64,000 nt of DNA from Peronospora farinosa (Eukaryota > Oomycota > Peronosporomycetes > Peronosporales > Peronosporaceae), in the NCBI GenBank assembly GCA_947646735.1, contig CANTFK010000976.1:1-64000 (forward strand). Reading direction: 5' to 3'. Positions 10,219-20,760 of the stretch are shown one piece after another. How positions within the stretch are numbered: the stretch's first letter is position 1; each line of letters starts with the position of its first letter. The notes beneath the pieces were generated by a model. It did not search any database. It saw nothing but the letters and a program-made list of their open reading frames with translations, and had not been told where the DNA came from. Position numbers and translations under genes: made by a program.

Positions 10219-12171
10219 AAACGAAAGTATCTTTGTAAATATCTTGTAGCCACTGTTGAGCAGGGCGATCGGCCGGTGATCAAGCGGAAAGGCGGAGGCC
10301 CCGGTTTTCTTCAGATATTGAATGTTCGCTTCACCAAACGACGTCGGTAACACGCTGCACTCCATCCATCTCGTGTACAGTGCTCGAGAATAGGAGAAAG
10401 CGCGTCTGCATAATCACGATGAAAGGTGTTGTTGATTTCATCCGGACCCGCGGCTTTCCCACGTTTAAGCCTCTTCAACACCGCACACACATCGTCTAGA
10501 GATATAACTGATGTCACATTAGAGTCATCAATCCGGACTAGACGTAAGGCTAGCTCAAGAAATACAGTAATATCATCTGGACGATCATAAAATTTAATCA
10601 TAAGATGTCCCCAGCCGTCTGCCATTTCATCCGCCAATTCCTGCGACCGATTTGACCCGTATGTAGCTTGTCCACCCAGAGAAACGATAGTGTTGTCCTG
10701 AAACTTTGTCGACACCCGCGCGAAGGAACGCCGAGAAGTCTCTCCTGTAGAATATGTGTGCTGGGCATATAGTCGCTCTTTTTTGGTTCTTTGCCATAAT
10801 CGTCGACACTCCGCAACGTTTCGCCGAAGATCCGCAGGATTATCGACAGGACTTGGCTGGTCGCATATAACTTGAGCACACCCTATTAATTTAGCTGACG
10901 AGCGCGCCTCCAATAGCGCCGCATCCAGACGGACATAGAGGCGCTTTAGCCGCTGTCTGTAGCTTCGCGTCAGACTTTGACGGGCTATCTTGGTATTTTC
11001 CACCAGAACTTTGCGTAATCTGATTTTCCATTCATCCCACCAATCGGCCAATTGTCTGGCTGTGCGATAGTCCGACGTTGGAACAGAACTGGATTCATCA
11101 ATTATATTTGTGCCCGCTTAATGGCCGCAATTATGGCACTGGTCGCGGCTGCTTGAGCACAGCCCGGAATTGAATATACGTGCCGCGTCTTACGTACGTG
11201 CACAACATGTCGAGGCGCCACAATCCGTATACTGTTACCATTATGGTCAGCTGCTGGGCCAGGTACAGAGAGATCGACATCTCGCACCCAATCAGCGTGA
11301 AGAGCACTCACTTACCACCGATCAAGTCGAGAACTGGCTTATCCACCGCCAGGCAAAGTGTATAAATATGTAAGCACCGCCGCATGAAAGGCTGAATTGG
11401 CTCTATCTCTTCTTCTCGCTCCATGCCATCTTCGAGTACATCGCAAAGCTGCGCCTGCCTAAGAAGCCGTCTCAATGCCTGCGAATCATGTCTGCCGGGC
11501 AGCGAGACAAAAGATCGGTCAATTCGAGGCCTTAATGGGCAGTTGAAATTCCCGCCAGCGAACAAGGGTCCGTCGTGTACCAGCAGGTGATGTCGAAGCA
11601 TCTCGAAAACGCCTTCCTTAGCAGTCTTATCACTCGGGGCATATAAGCTGACAACGAAAATGGTTTCGCTTCGAATAGTAATTTAAACATCCATTCAGTG
11701 CTGTGTCCAATTTATCTCATGCCACGGCTCCATTTCCGTAATTGACGCGTACGGATTCAGTAAAATCGCAACCCCTCCACGCGCTGCTTCGGACTCGGTC
11801 CAACGAGTGCGTCCAGGCTTGTCCACAAAGCCCCATGTGGTGCTGTACAAGTTGTTCAGCCTTGCTGCTTCACCAATAGAGACTCGCGTTTCTTGTAATA
11901 GAACTAAGACGATAACACACCGTGTTTCGCGCTGCCTGAAATGGCCAAACCATTCTGCACTGCGTTCCGGATGCTTGGGAAATCCCGCGACATTTTGCGA
12001 ATGCATACCGATGCTATTTTCGCGTGGCCTTTGAGAATCCTTCAACATGGCCCGGCGACGACGTCGAATTGTATCTTTCTTCGCACCCCCTGACAAATCA
12101 GCCCCTTGCGCAGCCGAGAGGTCCTCAGTACTGAAGGTCCAGCAGTTAACCTTCACGAGCAATAAGGGCAA
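10219..12171 (-). mobile_element. LINE 5' half of ORF2: endonuclease, linker and start of RT
   Basis: Minus-strand frames at 11695-12171 and 11308-11601 hold an AP-endonuclease-like domain (NVAGFPKHPERS, VLLQETRVS, ARGGVAILLN, and GGNFNC as a variant of the GGDFN motif). The 246-codon frame at 10311-11051 is the basic linker plus the RT opening GKAAGPDEIN. The RT block RPIALLNSGYKIFTKIL follows at about 10235-10285 and stops where the nested LTR begins. The separate frames show several frameshifts. Confidence 0.8.
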
Positions 12172-14441
12172 TCGCCGGCTTACAGTTGGCAGGTTTGCAT
12201 ATAACGCTTAAGACAGCCGCGCTCACCTCTTTGAAGAGGTGGTATAATGCCGCTTTAGACTGTGGCATCACCACCTTCGTCTCATTCTCGACAGGTGCAA
12301 GATGAGGTAGCAATACACACAGGACATTGAGAACGCCCCATTGATCCAAGTCCGGAAGCGGTTCCACGACAGTCGCGCACAGCAGCTCCGGCTGTAATTT
12401 GCTGAATTTTCTCAGCGCTTTATGTTGTCCGTCGTCTTCCATCGAATCTGTACAGACTGACCATCTGCCGTTGCAGCCCAGCCAGTACACAGCTCTTGAA
12501 GCTTCGCATCGGCGTGTGTGGTATGTTGGCGCATGACAGACAGTTGAGACTCGCTGTTAATAGAATGTCCAAAGGCTTGAAGTTATTCTCTTGGCAACGA
12601 AGCGAGGTAAGTATATTGGGTGCAGCAGTTAACTGAAAAGTGCCACCAATTCCAACGCACACACTTTTTTAATCCATGCGGATTGACCCTTTGGACCAAC
12701 TGGCAGTGTAGCAGGTAAGGCGATTAACACTTTGCGCTATGAAACCCATTACGAATTGCAGCCGTGTTCGCAGAAATGTATTTCGTGCTCTCCGGTACTG
12801 CGGTGGCCGCTACTGCAGCCGGTGCTGTGTCAGGAACCTTGCGCACTCTAGTTGCACGCAACGTCTGATCGTGAGTATCTCGAGGGCGTATCAGATTCAT
12901 CGGAGAATTTAGCGCCACCTGTGTACTTGATAACTCACCAGAGTCAATGGATCGTGTCAGCAGACCGTAAGGGCCCATGGCTAGGTCAGATATAGATCCT
13001 GAAGAGGCCTTGAGCTCGTCTTTAAAAGCTTTAGCTAGCTCTGCTGGTATAGGAACACTGGCGGCGCATGGGGGAGGCGTTACGGTCCCTCCACCAAGAT
13101 CATCCATGCGCATGGTATTTCCAAACTCAAATGTGCTGTCCGCCATATTGATATCGAGATCATGGGAGTCCAGGTGGTCCGGGCCCTGGGATAATGTCGA
13201 AGCAATTTTCCGATGGAGCCGAATCAGGTAATGCAACCCCAGGTGATACCGCCCCCGGTGCTGCCTTGGTTGGCACACTTAATAAGCCTCGTAATGCTGC
13301 GAATATAAGATGAAAACATTCGCTGAATTGTCGATCGAACCCTCTCCCTGATTTTTCGGCCGTCGCAGCAGGCAACTCGCTCGGCTGTGGGATAACGCAC
13401 TTATCCGCAACCTCGATCTCGGGCGTCTCATTCGGTGTAATTTTTGCCAAGAGGCGTGTCAATTTTTGTAATTTATATGTGGTCGTTTCTGCTGCTTTCT
13501 CCGCTCGGTTCGCCTCTTCACCAGCGGATCGATATTCGTACTCCAAAGTAGGCAAGTCTCCATTCGCATAGTCGAGAGAAGCATTAAGGTCGAGACCTGT
13601 ATCTTCTCGATCAATAGCCAATTCTAACGCATGAGCGTGAGCCTCGAAGTAGCAAGCTTTCTTATCTTCGGCATCAAACTTCTTCTTTGCAGCTGTTAAA
13701 GTCAGAAGTTCGACTGTACGCTGTGCGTCCGCCACTTGAGATTGAGCCACCGCTATAGCCGTAACCTTGTGTAACTTCGTAGACGTAGCGGAAACTGCAA
13801 CAGTGTCCGTTGCCTGATTGGACTTGGAAGCCGTACAATCACCTCTGATCATTCAGCAACCGCCTGTGCACGCTGCTTAGCAGCCCTGGAAGCAGCGGCT
13901 GATGTCACGAAAGGTGTGGCCGCAGGTGCTCTTCCTTTCGTAGGTACTTCTGCCTTAGACGACGAGGTAGGTTTAGTCGACACTTTAACCGGATTCATCG
14001 CGCTCTGCTTGGCGGCCGAAGCCGACCCCTGGGTCGACTTCTGACTGGTCCCCTCGGACGAGTTTGACCTCGAACGTCGTAGCAATGCATCAATAGGAGT
14101 CGCCGCTTGAGCAGATGAAGTCGCGTTGGGACGCAAGCCCCGCTTTTTCTTGTTCGTTCTTGGGTCAAACCACCCGACATTAGTCGGACCAGCGGCACTT
14201 GTGGCACCGCCACTCGCTGATGGCTGTCCACGGGGAGAATAGGGGGAGTATCCTCCCTAGGACAGTCTCTCGAAAAAGAGTCGGAGATCTTTACTAACAG
14301 TAGTGCCTTGCAAGCTTCATCCTTCAGCTTGGCCGTAGATGCCCGTAATGTCTCTGTCAGTCCGGCGACATGCTGCAAGCACCCGTTCGCATCGAGGTTC
14401 TGAGAAGTCAAGACGCTTACTGTTTCGGCAACATGGTGCAT
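12172..14441 (-). pseudogene. Probable LINE ORF1 (gag-like) region, broken into several frames
   Basis: Four overlapping minus-strand frames (12724-13278, 13160-13852, 13849-14136, 13995-14441) together give an Ala/Thr/Ser-rich polypeptide with heptad-like, Ala-Glu-rich stretches (KKFDAEDKKACYFEAH; RAEKAAETTTYKLQKL). They lie directly upstream of the endonuclease in the same orientation. A further segment at 12146-12490 (ALYHLFKEVSAAVLSVICK) sits between them and ORF2. Position and orientation suggest LINE ORF1, but no zinc knuckle or RRM is visible, so this rests mainly on context. Confidence 0.45.
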
Positions 14442-14682
14442 ACTGATGAACTCGCGTGATGTTCAAATAAGAATCCGCCCCTGATGGCCGCGCATTTTGC
14501 ACTTGAAAGATACGGCGAGTAACAAGAAAAACAGGGGACTCGTTGGAAATGACGGTGGTGATGGATAAACAATGTCGTGTCAAGAGTCGTGATGTGCGTC
14601 ACCAACTTGATCTCTTTGGGGCATGAAACGGTTATGAAAGTAGCGACAAAAAAGTTAGAATCGTACGCCTCTGTCTCATTCA

Positions 14683-14698
14683 CCCCCCCCCCCCCCCC
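14683..14698. repeat. Homopolymer C tract (about 16 bp)
   Basis: A run of C residues just upstream of the large inverted repeat. Its length may be unreliable in an assembly. Confidence 0.9.
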
Positions 14699-14726
14699 GA
14701 ACCATCGACGTCATCGAGCAGGATGA

Positions 14727-14892
14727 CGCAACATTATGCAGTACCAAGTGAGATTATTGGTACAAGGTGTGGCCGCGAGCACTGTGCAAGCTATCCTCTC
14801 GTCGAGTGTGTCCTGCTCGAGAGGATAGCTTGCACAGTGCTCGCGGCCACACCTTGTACCAATAATCTCACTTGGTACTGCATAATGTTGCG
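14727..14892. repeat. Perfect inverted repeat, 75-bp arms, 16-bp spacer
   Basis: The left arm is 14727-14801 and the right arm 14818-14892. I compared them base by base and found no mismatch. The spacer is TCGAGTGTGTCCTGCT. A second short pair, TCGAGCAGGA at 14714-14723 and TCCTGCTCGA at 14811-14820, can pair as an alternative. A transcript through here would fold into a long, fully paired hairpin. No transposase or MITE-like flanking duplication was seen. Confidence 0.95.
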
Positions 14893-15197
14893 AATTAAAG
14901 TAGTACTGGATGTCAATGAAGTAGCGATGTCATCCCTCTCCATGGTTGCTGGACACAATAGTTGAAGGGGAGTACCACGAAATGAAACAAATTTGCATGC
15001 TAGCTTTCCGCAGCCGCCTGTTCAGGAAATAAAAAGGTGAGACGTCGAGTGTCCTAATTGTACGTGCGCTTTGCCCCCCCCCTGACTAGCTCCCGACTGA
15101 GTGAATCAGAATTCGTCTCCCCTTCGCGTCGTTCCAAAAGTTGTAGAAACAGAGTTTTCTCAGCAATATGTTGAGGCATACGGACGGAAGGAGGCAC

Positions 15198-16211
15198 GAC
15201 CGAAGCCGGTGACCGAAGCCGGTGACCGAAGCCGGTGACCGAAGCCGGTGACCGAAGCCGGTGACCGAAGCCGGTGACCGAAGCCGGTGACCGAAGCCGG
15301 TGACCGAAGCCGGTGACCGAAGCCGGTGACCGAAGCCGGTGACCGAAGCCGGTGACCGAAGCCGGTGACCGAAGCCGGTGACCGAAGCCGGTGACCGAAG
15401 CCGGTGACCGAAGCCGGTGACCGAAGCCGGTGACCGAAGCCGGTGACCGAAGCCGGTGACCGAAGCCGGTGACCGAAGCCGGTGACCGAAGCCGGTGACC
15501 GAAGCCGGTGACCGAAGCCGGTGACCGAAGCCGGTGACCGAAGCCGGTGACCGAAGCCGGTGACCGAAGCCGGTGACCGAAGCCGGTGACCGAAGCCGGT
15601 GACCGAAGCCGGTGACCGAAGCCGGTGACCGAAGCCGGTGACCGAAGCCGGTGACCGAAGCCGGTGACCGAAGCCGGTGACCGAAGCCGGTGACCGAAGC
15701 CGGTGACCGAAGCCGGTGACCGAAGCCGGTGACCGAAGCCGGTGACCGAAGCCGGTGACCGAAGCCGGTGACCGAAGCCGGTGACCGAAGCCGGTGACCG
15801 AAGCCGGTGACCGAAGCCGGTGACCGAAGCCGGTGACCGAAGCCGGTGACCGAAGCCGGTGACCGAAGCCGGTGACCGAAGCCGGTGACCGAAGCCGGTG
15901 ACCGAAGCCGGTGACCGAAGCCGGTGACCGAAGCCGGTGACCGAAGCCGGTGACCGAAGCCGGTGACCGAAGCCGGTGACCGAAGCCGGTGACCGAAGCC
16001 GGTGACCGAAGCCGGTGACCGAAGCCGGTGACCGAAGCCGGTGACCGAAGCCGGTGACCGAAGCCGGTGACCGAAGCCGGTGACCGAAGCCGGTGACCGA
16101 AGCCGGTGACCGAAGCCGGTGACCGAAGCCGGTGACCGAAGCCGGTGACCGAAGCCGGTGACCGAAGCCGGTGACCGAAGCCGGTGACCGAAGCCGGTGA
16201 CCGAAGCCGGT
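15198..16211. repeat. Exact tandem array: 78 copies of a 13-bp unit
   Basis: The unit GACCGAAGCCGGT repeats over 1,014 bp, which is exactly 78 x 13, and no variant unit was found. Each unit contains ACCG-AAGC-CGGT, a 4-bp stem with a 4-base loop. Because 13 is not a multiple of 3, all three minus-strand frames are open across the array and give the same 13-residue peptide repeat (HRLRSPASVTGFG). All plus-strand frames hit TGA. These open frames are a product of the repeat, not evidence of a gene. Confidence 0.97.
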
Positions 16212-16579
16212 GACCGCAGTCGCGAACGAGACTCGTCCAGCGCCCTTGGCACAGGACCAGGTACGTGTTCCCACTGCACTTGTGAATCTTGGTTCTCAAG
16301 TGGTGAGGAGCATCGCCAAGCGGCACATCGCCATCGTCATTGTTCATGGGTAAAAAAAGGCACCCTTCCTCGTGCCAAGTTAATTTATTTACGTACTTAG
16401 CCGCAAATCAGGAAGTGAACGTTCGTCAAACGGATGGAATGATAAAAAGAGCTCCGACGACCAAAAGATGATAACATTCCTATACCAGGATATTGGCGTA
16501 CAAGCGCCAACGAAGCGTAGCAATGGAAAATTGCCATTTGTGTAGAGCTCAAGTTCATGCGTCATCTGTAGTATTTCGA
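16212..16579. other. Intergenic, nothing recognised
   Basis: The stretch after the 13-bp array holds only short unconvincing frames and no recognised motif. Confidence 0.5.
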
Positions 16580-16795
16580 TGGTCAACGCGCCATTGATAT
16601 AAGTGGGTCTTTAAGATCAAGCGCAAAGCGAATGCTCCACTCGAAAAGTACAAGGCACGATTGGTTGATAAAGAGATCCAAGCAAAAGTATGGCATCGGC
16701 AGTGCCGAGAGTGGTCAAGTATTTGACGCTGCGCATGGTAATTGCAAATCTCAAGTGCTTTATTCTCAAGAAGAATCTTCATGGTGCAATCGTGT
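16580..16795 (+). pseudogene. Relic of Copia reverse transcriptase
   Basis: Translation in shifting plus-strand frames gives [21 protein letters not shown], then KQKYGI, then VVKYLTLRMVIANLKC. These match the RT start seen in the Copia fragment at 3780-3990, with two or more frameshifts. Nothing else of the element is recognisable, and the following 600 bp contain no gene I can support. Confidence 0.7.
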
Positions 16796-17402
16796 CACGC
16801 AAGAACATTTATTCTACATTTTAATGGCAAAAGTTTTACCAGTCATGCTTTTACCATTGACCAAGTGAAGGCGGCACGTTTGACGTCCTGCAGTATATCT
16901 AGACATTCCAAAAATGGAGGCAAACAAACGGGTTACAAACGCAGCAGTGGCTACGGGCGTGACTTTCCTCGACAAGTTATTAACAGGACACCGTCGGTAA
17001 TTACGCCCAATTTCCTTCGACTAACAAGTCGTGTGCCTAACGCACATCTTTTTGACAGCATGGAGACATATCGTAGCTGGGCTAGAACAAGCAGCGCTTG
17101 GACATCATTACGGAGCATTTAGACGATGACGTATAGCAAATTGAGTAGAACGAAGGAGAGGGTGAAATATTCAATCGCAAAGCGACTGAGTGTACGTGTG
17201 GCTAACTAAACTACCTAACAACGACAATCGATAGATTACATTTATACAAGGACACTGGTGCATACAGGAGCACTTTCATGTACAAATGGGACTGTGTGAC
17301 GAAGAATTCTTCGCGCAAACAGCTCAATTTATTGTTTACAACAACATAGCTAACCAAAATCTACGCTCAGTATGAGGCAGGAGAACAAATCCGGGAATGG
17401 GA
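16796..17402. other. Intergenic, no supported gene
   Basis: Short plus-strand frames exist (for example up to 17122), but none shows a recognised motif. The end of this stretch is the 3' flank of the secreted-protein gene on the minus strand. Confidence 0.5.
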
Positions 17403-18170
17403 TCAGTGTATAAGTGTGGAAACAAACTTGAAAGAGCGGACCTTGTTCTGCATGGTCTTATTCATCCCAGAGATAGGGTCGATCTCGTTAGTCTTCAACA
17501 TGTTGCTGTAGCCAGAGAAACGCTGTTCCAGTCCAAGAAGGTTTACAACACTCTGCAAGAGACTGTTGTGGGGATTGTTGTAGTAATCGTTCTCGTAGAC
17601 AATCACGTCGCAGGTCTTCGTGTCAGTTTTGAATAGCATTAACTCTGTGATCGAGTTTCGATACTCGTCCTCTACAACTGGCACAGCATCGGAGTAGCAG
17701 ACACCGTATCCTTTTCCAGACTTAGGGACTCCAAGGAAACACGCACGTCCAGCCTCTTCGACGTAAATTTCTTGAATGGAGTGCTCAGATGTAGTGAAGT
17801 TGTAGTTTGCATTCGCTACGTCCTTTGAAAAGACCGCGACATACTCGTCGAAGGGCACGTCCGTCACACGCACGTTTACTACGAGATTGCAGTCCTTTTC
17901 AAACTTGATACTCGCGATCGTAAGCGGTGCCAAAATCGGGTTCACCTCTGTGCGGCCCCTCGCACTTCTGCCGACGCAAAATTTTTGTCCGGTGAAGTTT
18001 GTCTGCTCATAGAAACACACGAAGCAGTTACCACTCGGCTTCGGCAAGACGTTGATCTTGCTCCTAAATTGTTCGATCCACGTTTCGCTGCTAGAAGAAG
18101 CAGCAGAAGCCAAACAGATTGCAAGCGTGCAGACAGCGAGGGAGGAGACAAGACGAAACATTTCGAACAA
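17403..18170 (-). CDS. Secreted beta/gamma-crystallin-like protein
   Basis: This intact single-exon frame encodes 255 residues. The first 24 or so (hydrophobic core LVSSLAVCTLAICLASA) form a classical signal peptide, so the product is probably exported. From about residue 47 the pattern CFYEQTNFTGQKFCVG matches the Y/F-x5-F-x-G start of a beta/gamma-crystallin Greek-key motif. A second similar strand, VIVYENDYYNN, lies near residue 195. Seven or so cysteines in the mature part suggest disulfides. Known proteins of this fold bind calcium or act as inhibitors or structural proteins; the role here is not known. No RXLR or LFLAK motif follows the signal peptide. The ATG at 18170 could be replaced by Met4 without affecting the signal peptide. 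Confidence 0.8.
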   Translation of the reverse strand: MFEMFRLVSSLAVCTLAICLASAASSSSETWIEQFRSKINVLPKPSGNCFVCFYEQTNFTGQKFCVGRSARGRTEVNPILAPLTIASIKFEKDCNLVVNVRVTDVPFDEYVAVFSKDVANANYNFTTSEHSIQEIYVEEAGRACFLGVPKSGKGYGVCYSDAVPVVEDEYRNSITELMLFKTDTKTCDVIVYENDYYNNPHNSLLQSVVNLLGLEQRFSGYSNMLKTNEIDPISGMNKTMQNKVRSFKFVSTLIH

Positions 18171-18559
18171 AGTGCTGCGAGTAAACTAGTAGTAAGCGAG
18201 TGCTGTGGAGGCAGGAGCAAATGAAGTTGTGAGCTTGATCAAACCAAGAGTAACGTGGCTTGACATACCAATGCTAGATCGGCTTCACTGGAGGAAGAGG
18301 GAGTCACAATTTGTAATTCATAGTGCACAGCCACAATTGTCATGTGGCTAGTAACTACCAGCAACAGTTTTTTCATTCGAATCAGCAGTAGTAAAACGCA
18401 GTTAAGTGAACGGCAGAGATTGTTGTTGACATCTATTCCCTCAAACAGACTTTCCTAAGCACCGAAATAGACTTGCCCAGACTACGTTGCATATGTTCGT
18501 GTGCCTTAAGCTGTACTGCTTCCTCAAGTTCTCATAATGCTGCATTTCTGCGCGCGACA
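18171..18559. other. Intergenic, 5' flank of the secreted-protein gene
   Basis: AT-rich flank that probably holds the promoter of the minus-strand gene ending at 18170. No specific element could be assigned. Confidence 0.4.
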
Positions 18560-19420
18560 CGGATAGACGACCTGCGCAAGCGTCGTCATAAAGTGTTCAT
18601 GACTAACGGGCACACTTAGCTTTTCTGCGACAATCCATTGAGAAGCAAGCGGATTGTTACGGGACTGCAGTCCTCCGCGTTGATTTCTTCTGGCAATGCC
18701 ACACTAAAGCACAGTGTGTCAGAAGACGTACACGCATATCTTGACATTAAAGCACATACCAAGTCGTCGACTTATGACTCGACGCAATCCATTAATGCAG
18801 CCGCTATCACACTAGAGCTGAACAAGTCGTGAGGTTGGTCGGACAATGCTCAATTGTCCGATCAACTTCACGCGCTAAAATCAGCATCCTCGGCCAGCGC
18901 AGACTTGCGCGTGCAGCACTTTTAGCTGTGCTCCTTTTTCATGTGTTACAAAGGTACAGTAGACGATCAAAGTGCCGGGTGCGGCAAACCCGTTTCCAGC
19001 AAGTCTGGGCGGTTCGTAGCACAGATTACAAACACTTTGTCATTGCCGCTGCTACTAAGCGATCAATCTCCGTCAATAGCTGTAACATCACGCAATCCAT
19101 GACACCACCAGAGTCCGATATCCGCGCCACGCATGGGTGCTAGTGAATCCATCTTGTCGAAGAAAAGAATGCAAGAGCGACAGCTGCAAGCCTTTGCAAA
19201 GACCTGCTGTACATTTTCTCTCGTTTTCACCACCATGTGTAGCAGTTCTGACGCTTCACGCTAAAAAAGGTGACATCGCGCTCCGGTGCAAAGGCCTCTG
19301 CTAACAATGTTCCATACAACAACATCCCAAATTTATTGATGCACTTCACTGAGGAAAAGTTCCAGTAGCCGCACATCATTTAAGGGTGACGGAAGTGATC
19401 TAGAAGACGTAAATCAATTT
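18560..19420 (-). pseudogene. PEX6: Degraded PEX6-like AAA ATPase (second ATPase domain)
   Basis: Minus-strand translation in changing frames recovers successive motifs of the second AAA domain of peroxin-6: KFGMLLYG and LAEAFAPERDVTFFSVK (the Walker A region, with GPPGTGKT deleted), VQQVFAKACSCRSCILFFDKMDSLAP (a Walker B region, FFDKMDS where functional copies have FFDELDS), then GNDKVFVICATNRPDLLETG (sensor 1) and AQLKVLHAQ. The last part (18560-18900) follows the C-terminal helical region loosely. Several frameshifts, stops and the lost P-loop show it cannot make a working ATPase. The functional PEX6, which drives PEX5 recycling at peroxisomes, should be elsewhere in the genome. N-terminal remnants may extend to about 19820. 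Confidence 0.75.
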
Positions 19421-20760
19421 CGCATTTGGATGAGATGTGTACTTATCGTAGCCGATGACACCTGCCTGAGATTGTGGCTCTGTGCAGCTTTCTCCACATC
19501 CTGTATCGAAACAGCACACCGAACACTAATGGAAGAGAAGAGATTATCGGAATCGCCAAACATCAGGTCGCTTAAGACTGTTACTGGTGTCAATCTTATC
19601 ACCAAAACCCTTTCGATTGCAACACTACCAGCATCTGCGAACATAGCCATACTTCGGCCTGCTGTACCTCCCATAATCGACGACCTCAATAAACTATGTA
19701 GATACCGCCATGTGCTGCAAGAACTCGAATCGCGTAGGCTGGTTACGTACCTCACGGGTTGAAAGCCAATACTTGGAATTGAAACCGATGAAACATTCGA
19801 GGTCATGGAAAGTCTCACATATGGGCAAAGCGTACTAGAGACCGTAGATTGTCTTTGCTAGTTTGAGACAGCTGAACTCAACGCAAGACAATTGTTTCAT
19901 TGAGAAATGCCGTGACCATGATGAGTTGGCTCAAAGGCCTGTGAAAGTGACATAGCTGTTATCGTGTCTGTAGCCCCAGCAACCGTTTGACATGGGGTAT
20001 TGAGCATCTGCCTCACGCTGCGGCTTTCAAAGACATTGTCTAGACCACGTTCAGCGTTGCGTGATGAAACTCTGGAAATAGCGCAATGACATTATCGACG
20101 TCAAAGTTTACAAAGTCTTGTAGCGTGTGCGACCCGTGAAGTTAAGATGACTTAGCATTGTCGACTTACCTGGCTTGGGAATGCTCAATAGAAGCACATA
20201 TTGGGGGACGATAAGGATAAGTCCTATCGCGCAAAAGTGTGCGATAGGAGCATGCAATCGCAACGGGTTGGAGGTGAAGCATTCCTGGTCATTCTTGTGT
20301 AGTAGGAGTGTTTGGCCTGCGTCCGCGTTCTATTCAGTTGTCGCACCACAAAAGCGGTGCCTTCATGTGACGTAAGCCGATCCGCTTTTTGAGTCCCGCT
20401 TCCTCTACGCCAAATCTGCAGCAGTCACCTCGTTGTCTGTAGATACAATACAAGCAAGTTTTCCACTTCTGAGGCGAGACCTTGCGTCGTAATGAGGAAG
20501 TGGAGAAGGTCGTGCATATCGTAGGGGTATTTTTCTTCAGCGAGACTTTGCTAAATGAACAATGGATTGTGCTGTTGCTCCAAGCAAACGAATTTTGTTT
20601 GCAATTGTTGCGCTCTTCACTTTTTCGACATTTCGTGTTATGGACCTGATCATTCAATTGTTTTCTCCTGACCCGAAATCCGTCGAAAGTATGAGAACAG
20701 AACGCATTTGTGGTAGTACAGCGAGACGAATGACTTGAATCTACTAGCACTTCCGTCTAA
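19421..20760. other. Intergenic, possible further PEX6 remnants then nothing recognised
   Basis: The minus-strand frames at 19414-19818 and 20334-20750 have no convincing domain. The first may include the degraded linker of the PEX6 relic. No RNA gene or mobile element was recognised. Confidence 0.4.

Noticed and set aside
15198..16211. CRISPR array
   Set aside because: Units are contiguous without unique spacers, and the setting is eukaryotic.
15054..16347. Three overlapping minus-strand ORFs of about 400 codons
   Set aside because: They exist only because the 13-bp unit has no stop on that strand and its length is not a multiple of 3; flanking codons show no gene-like features.
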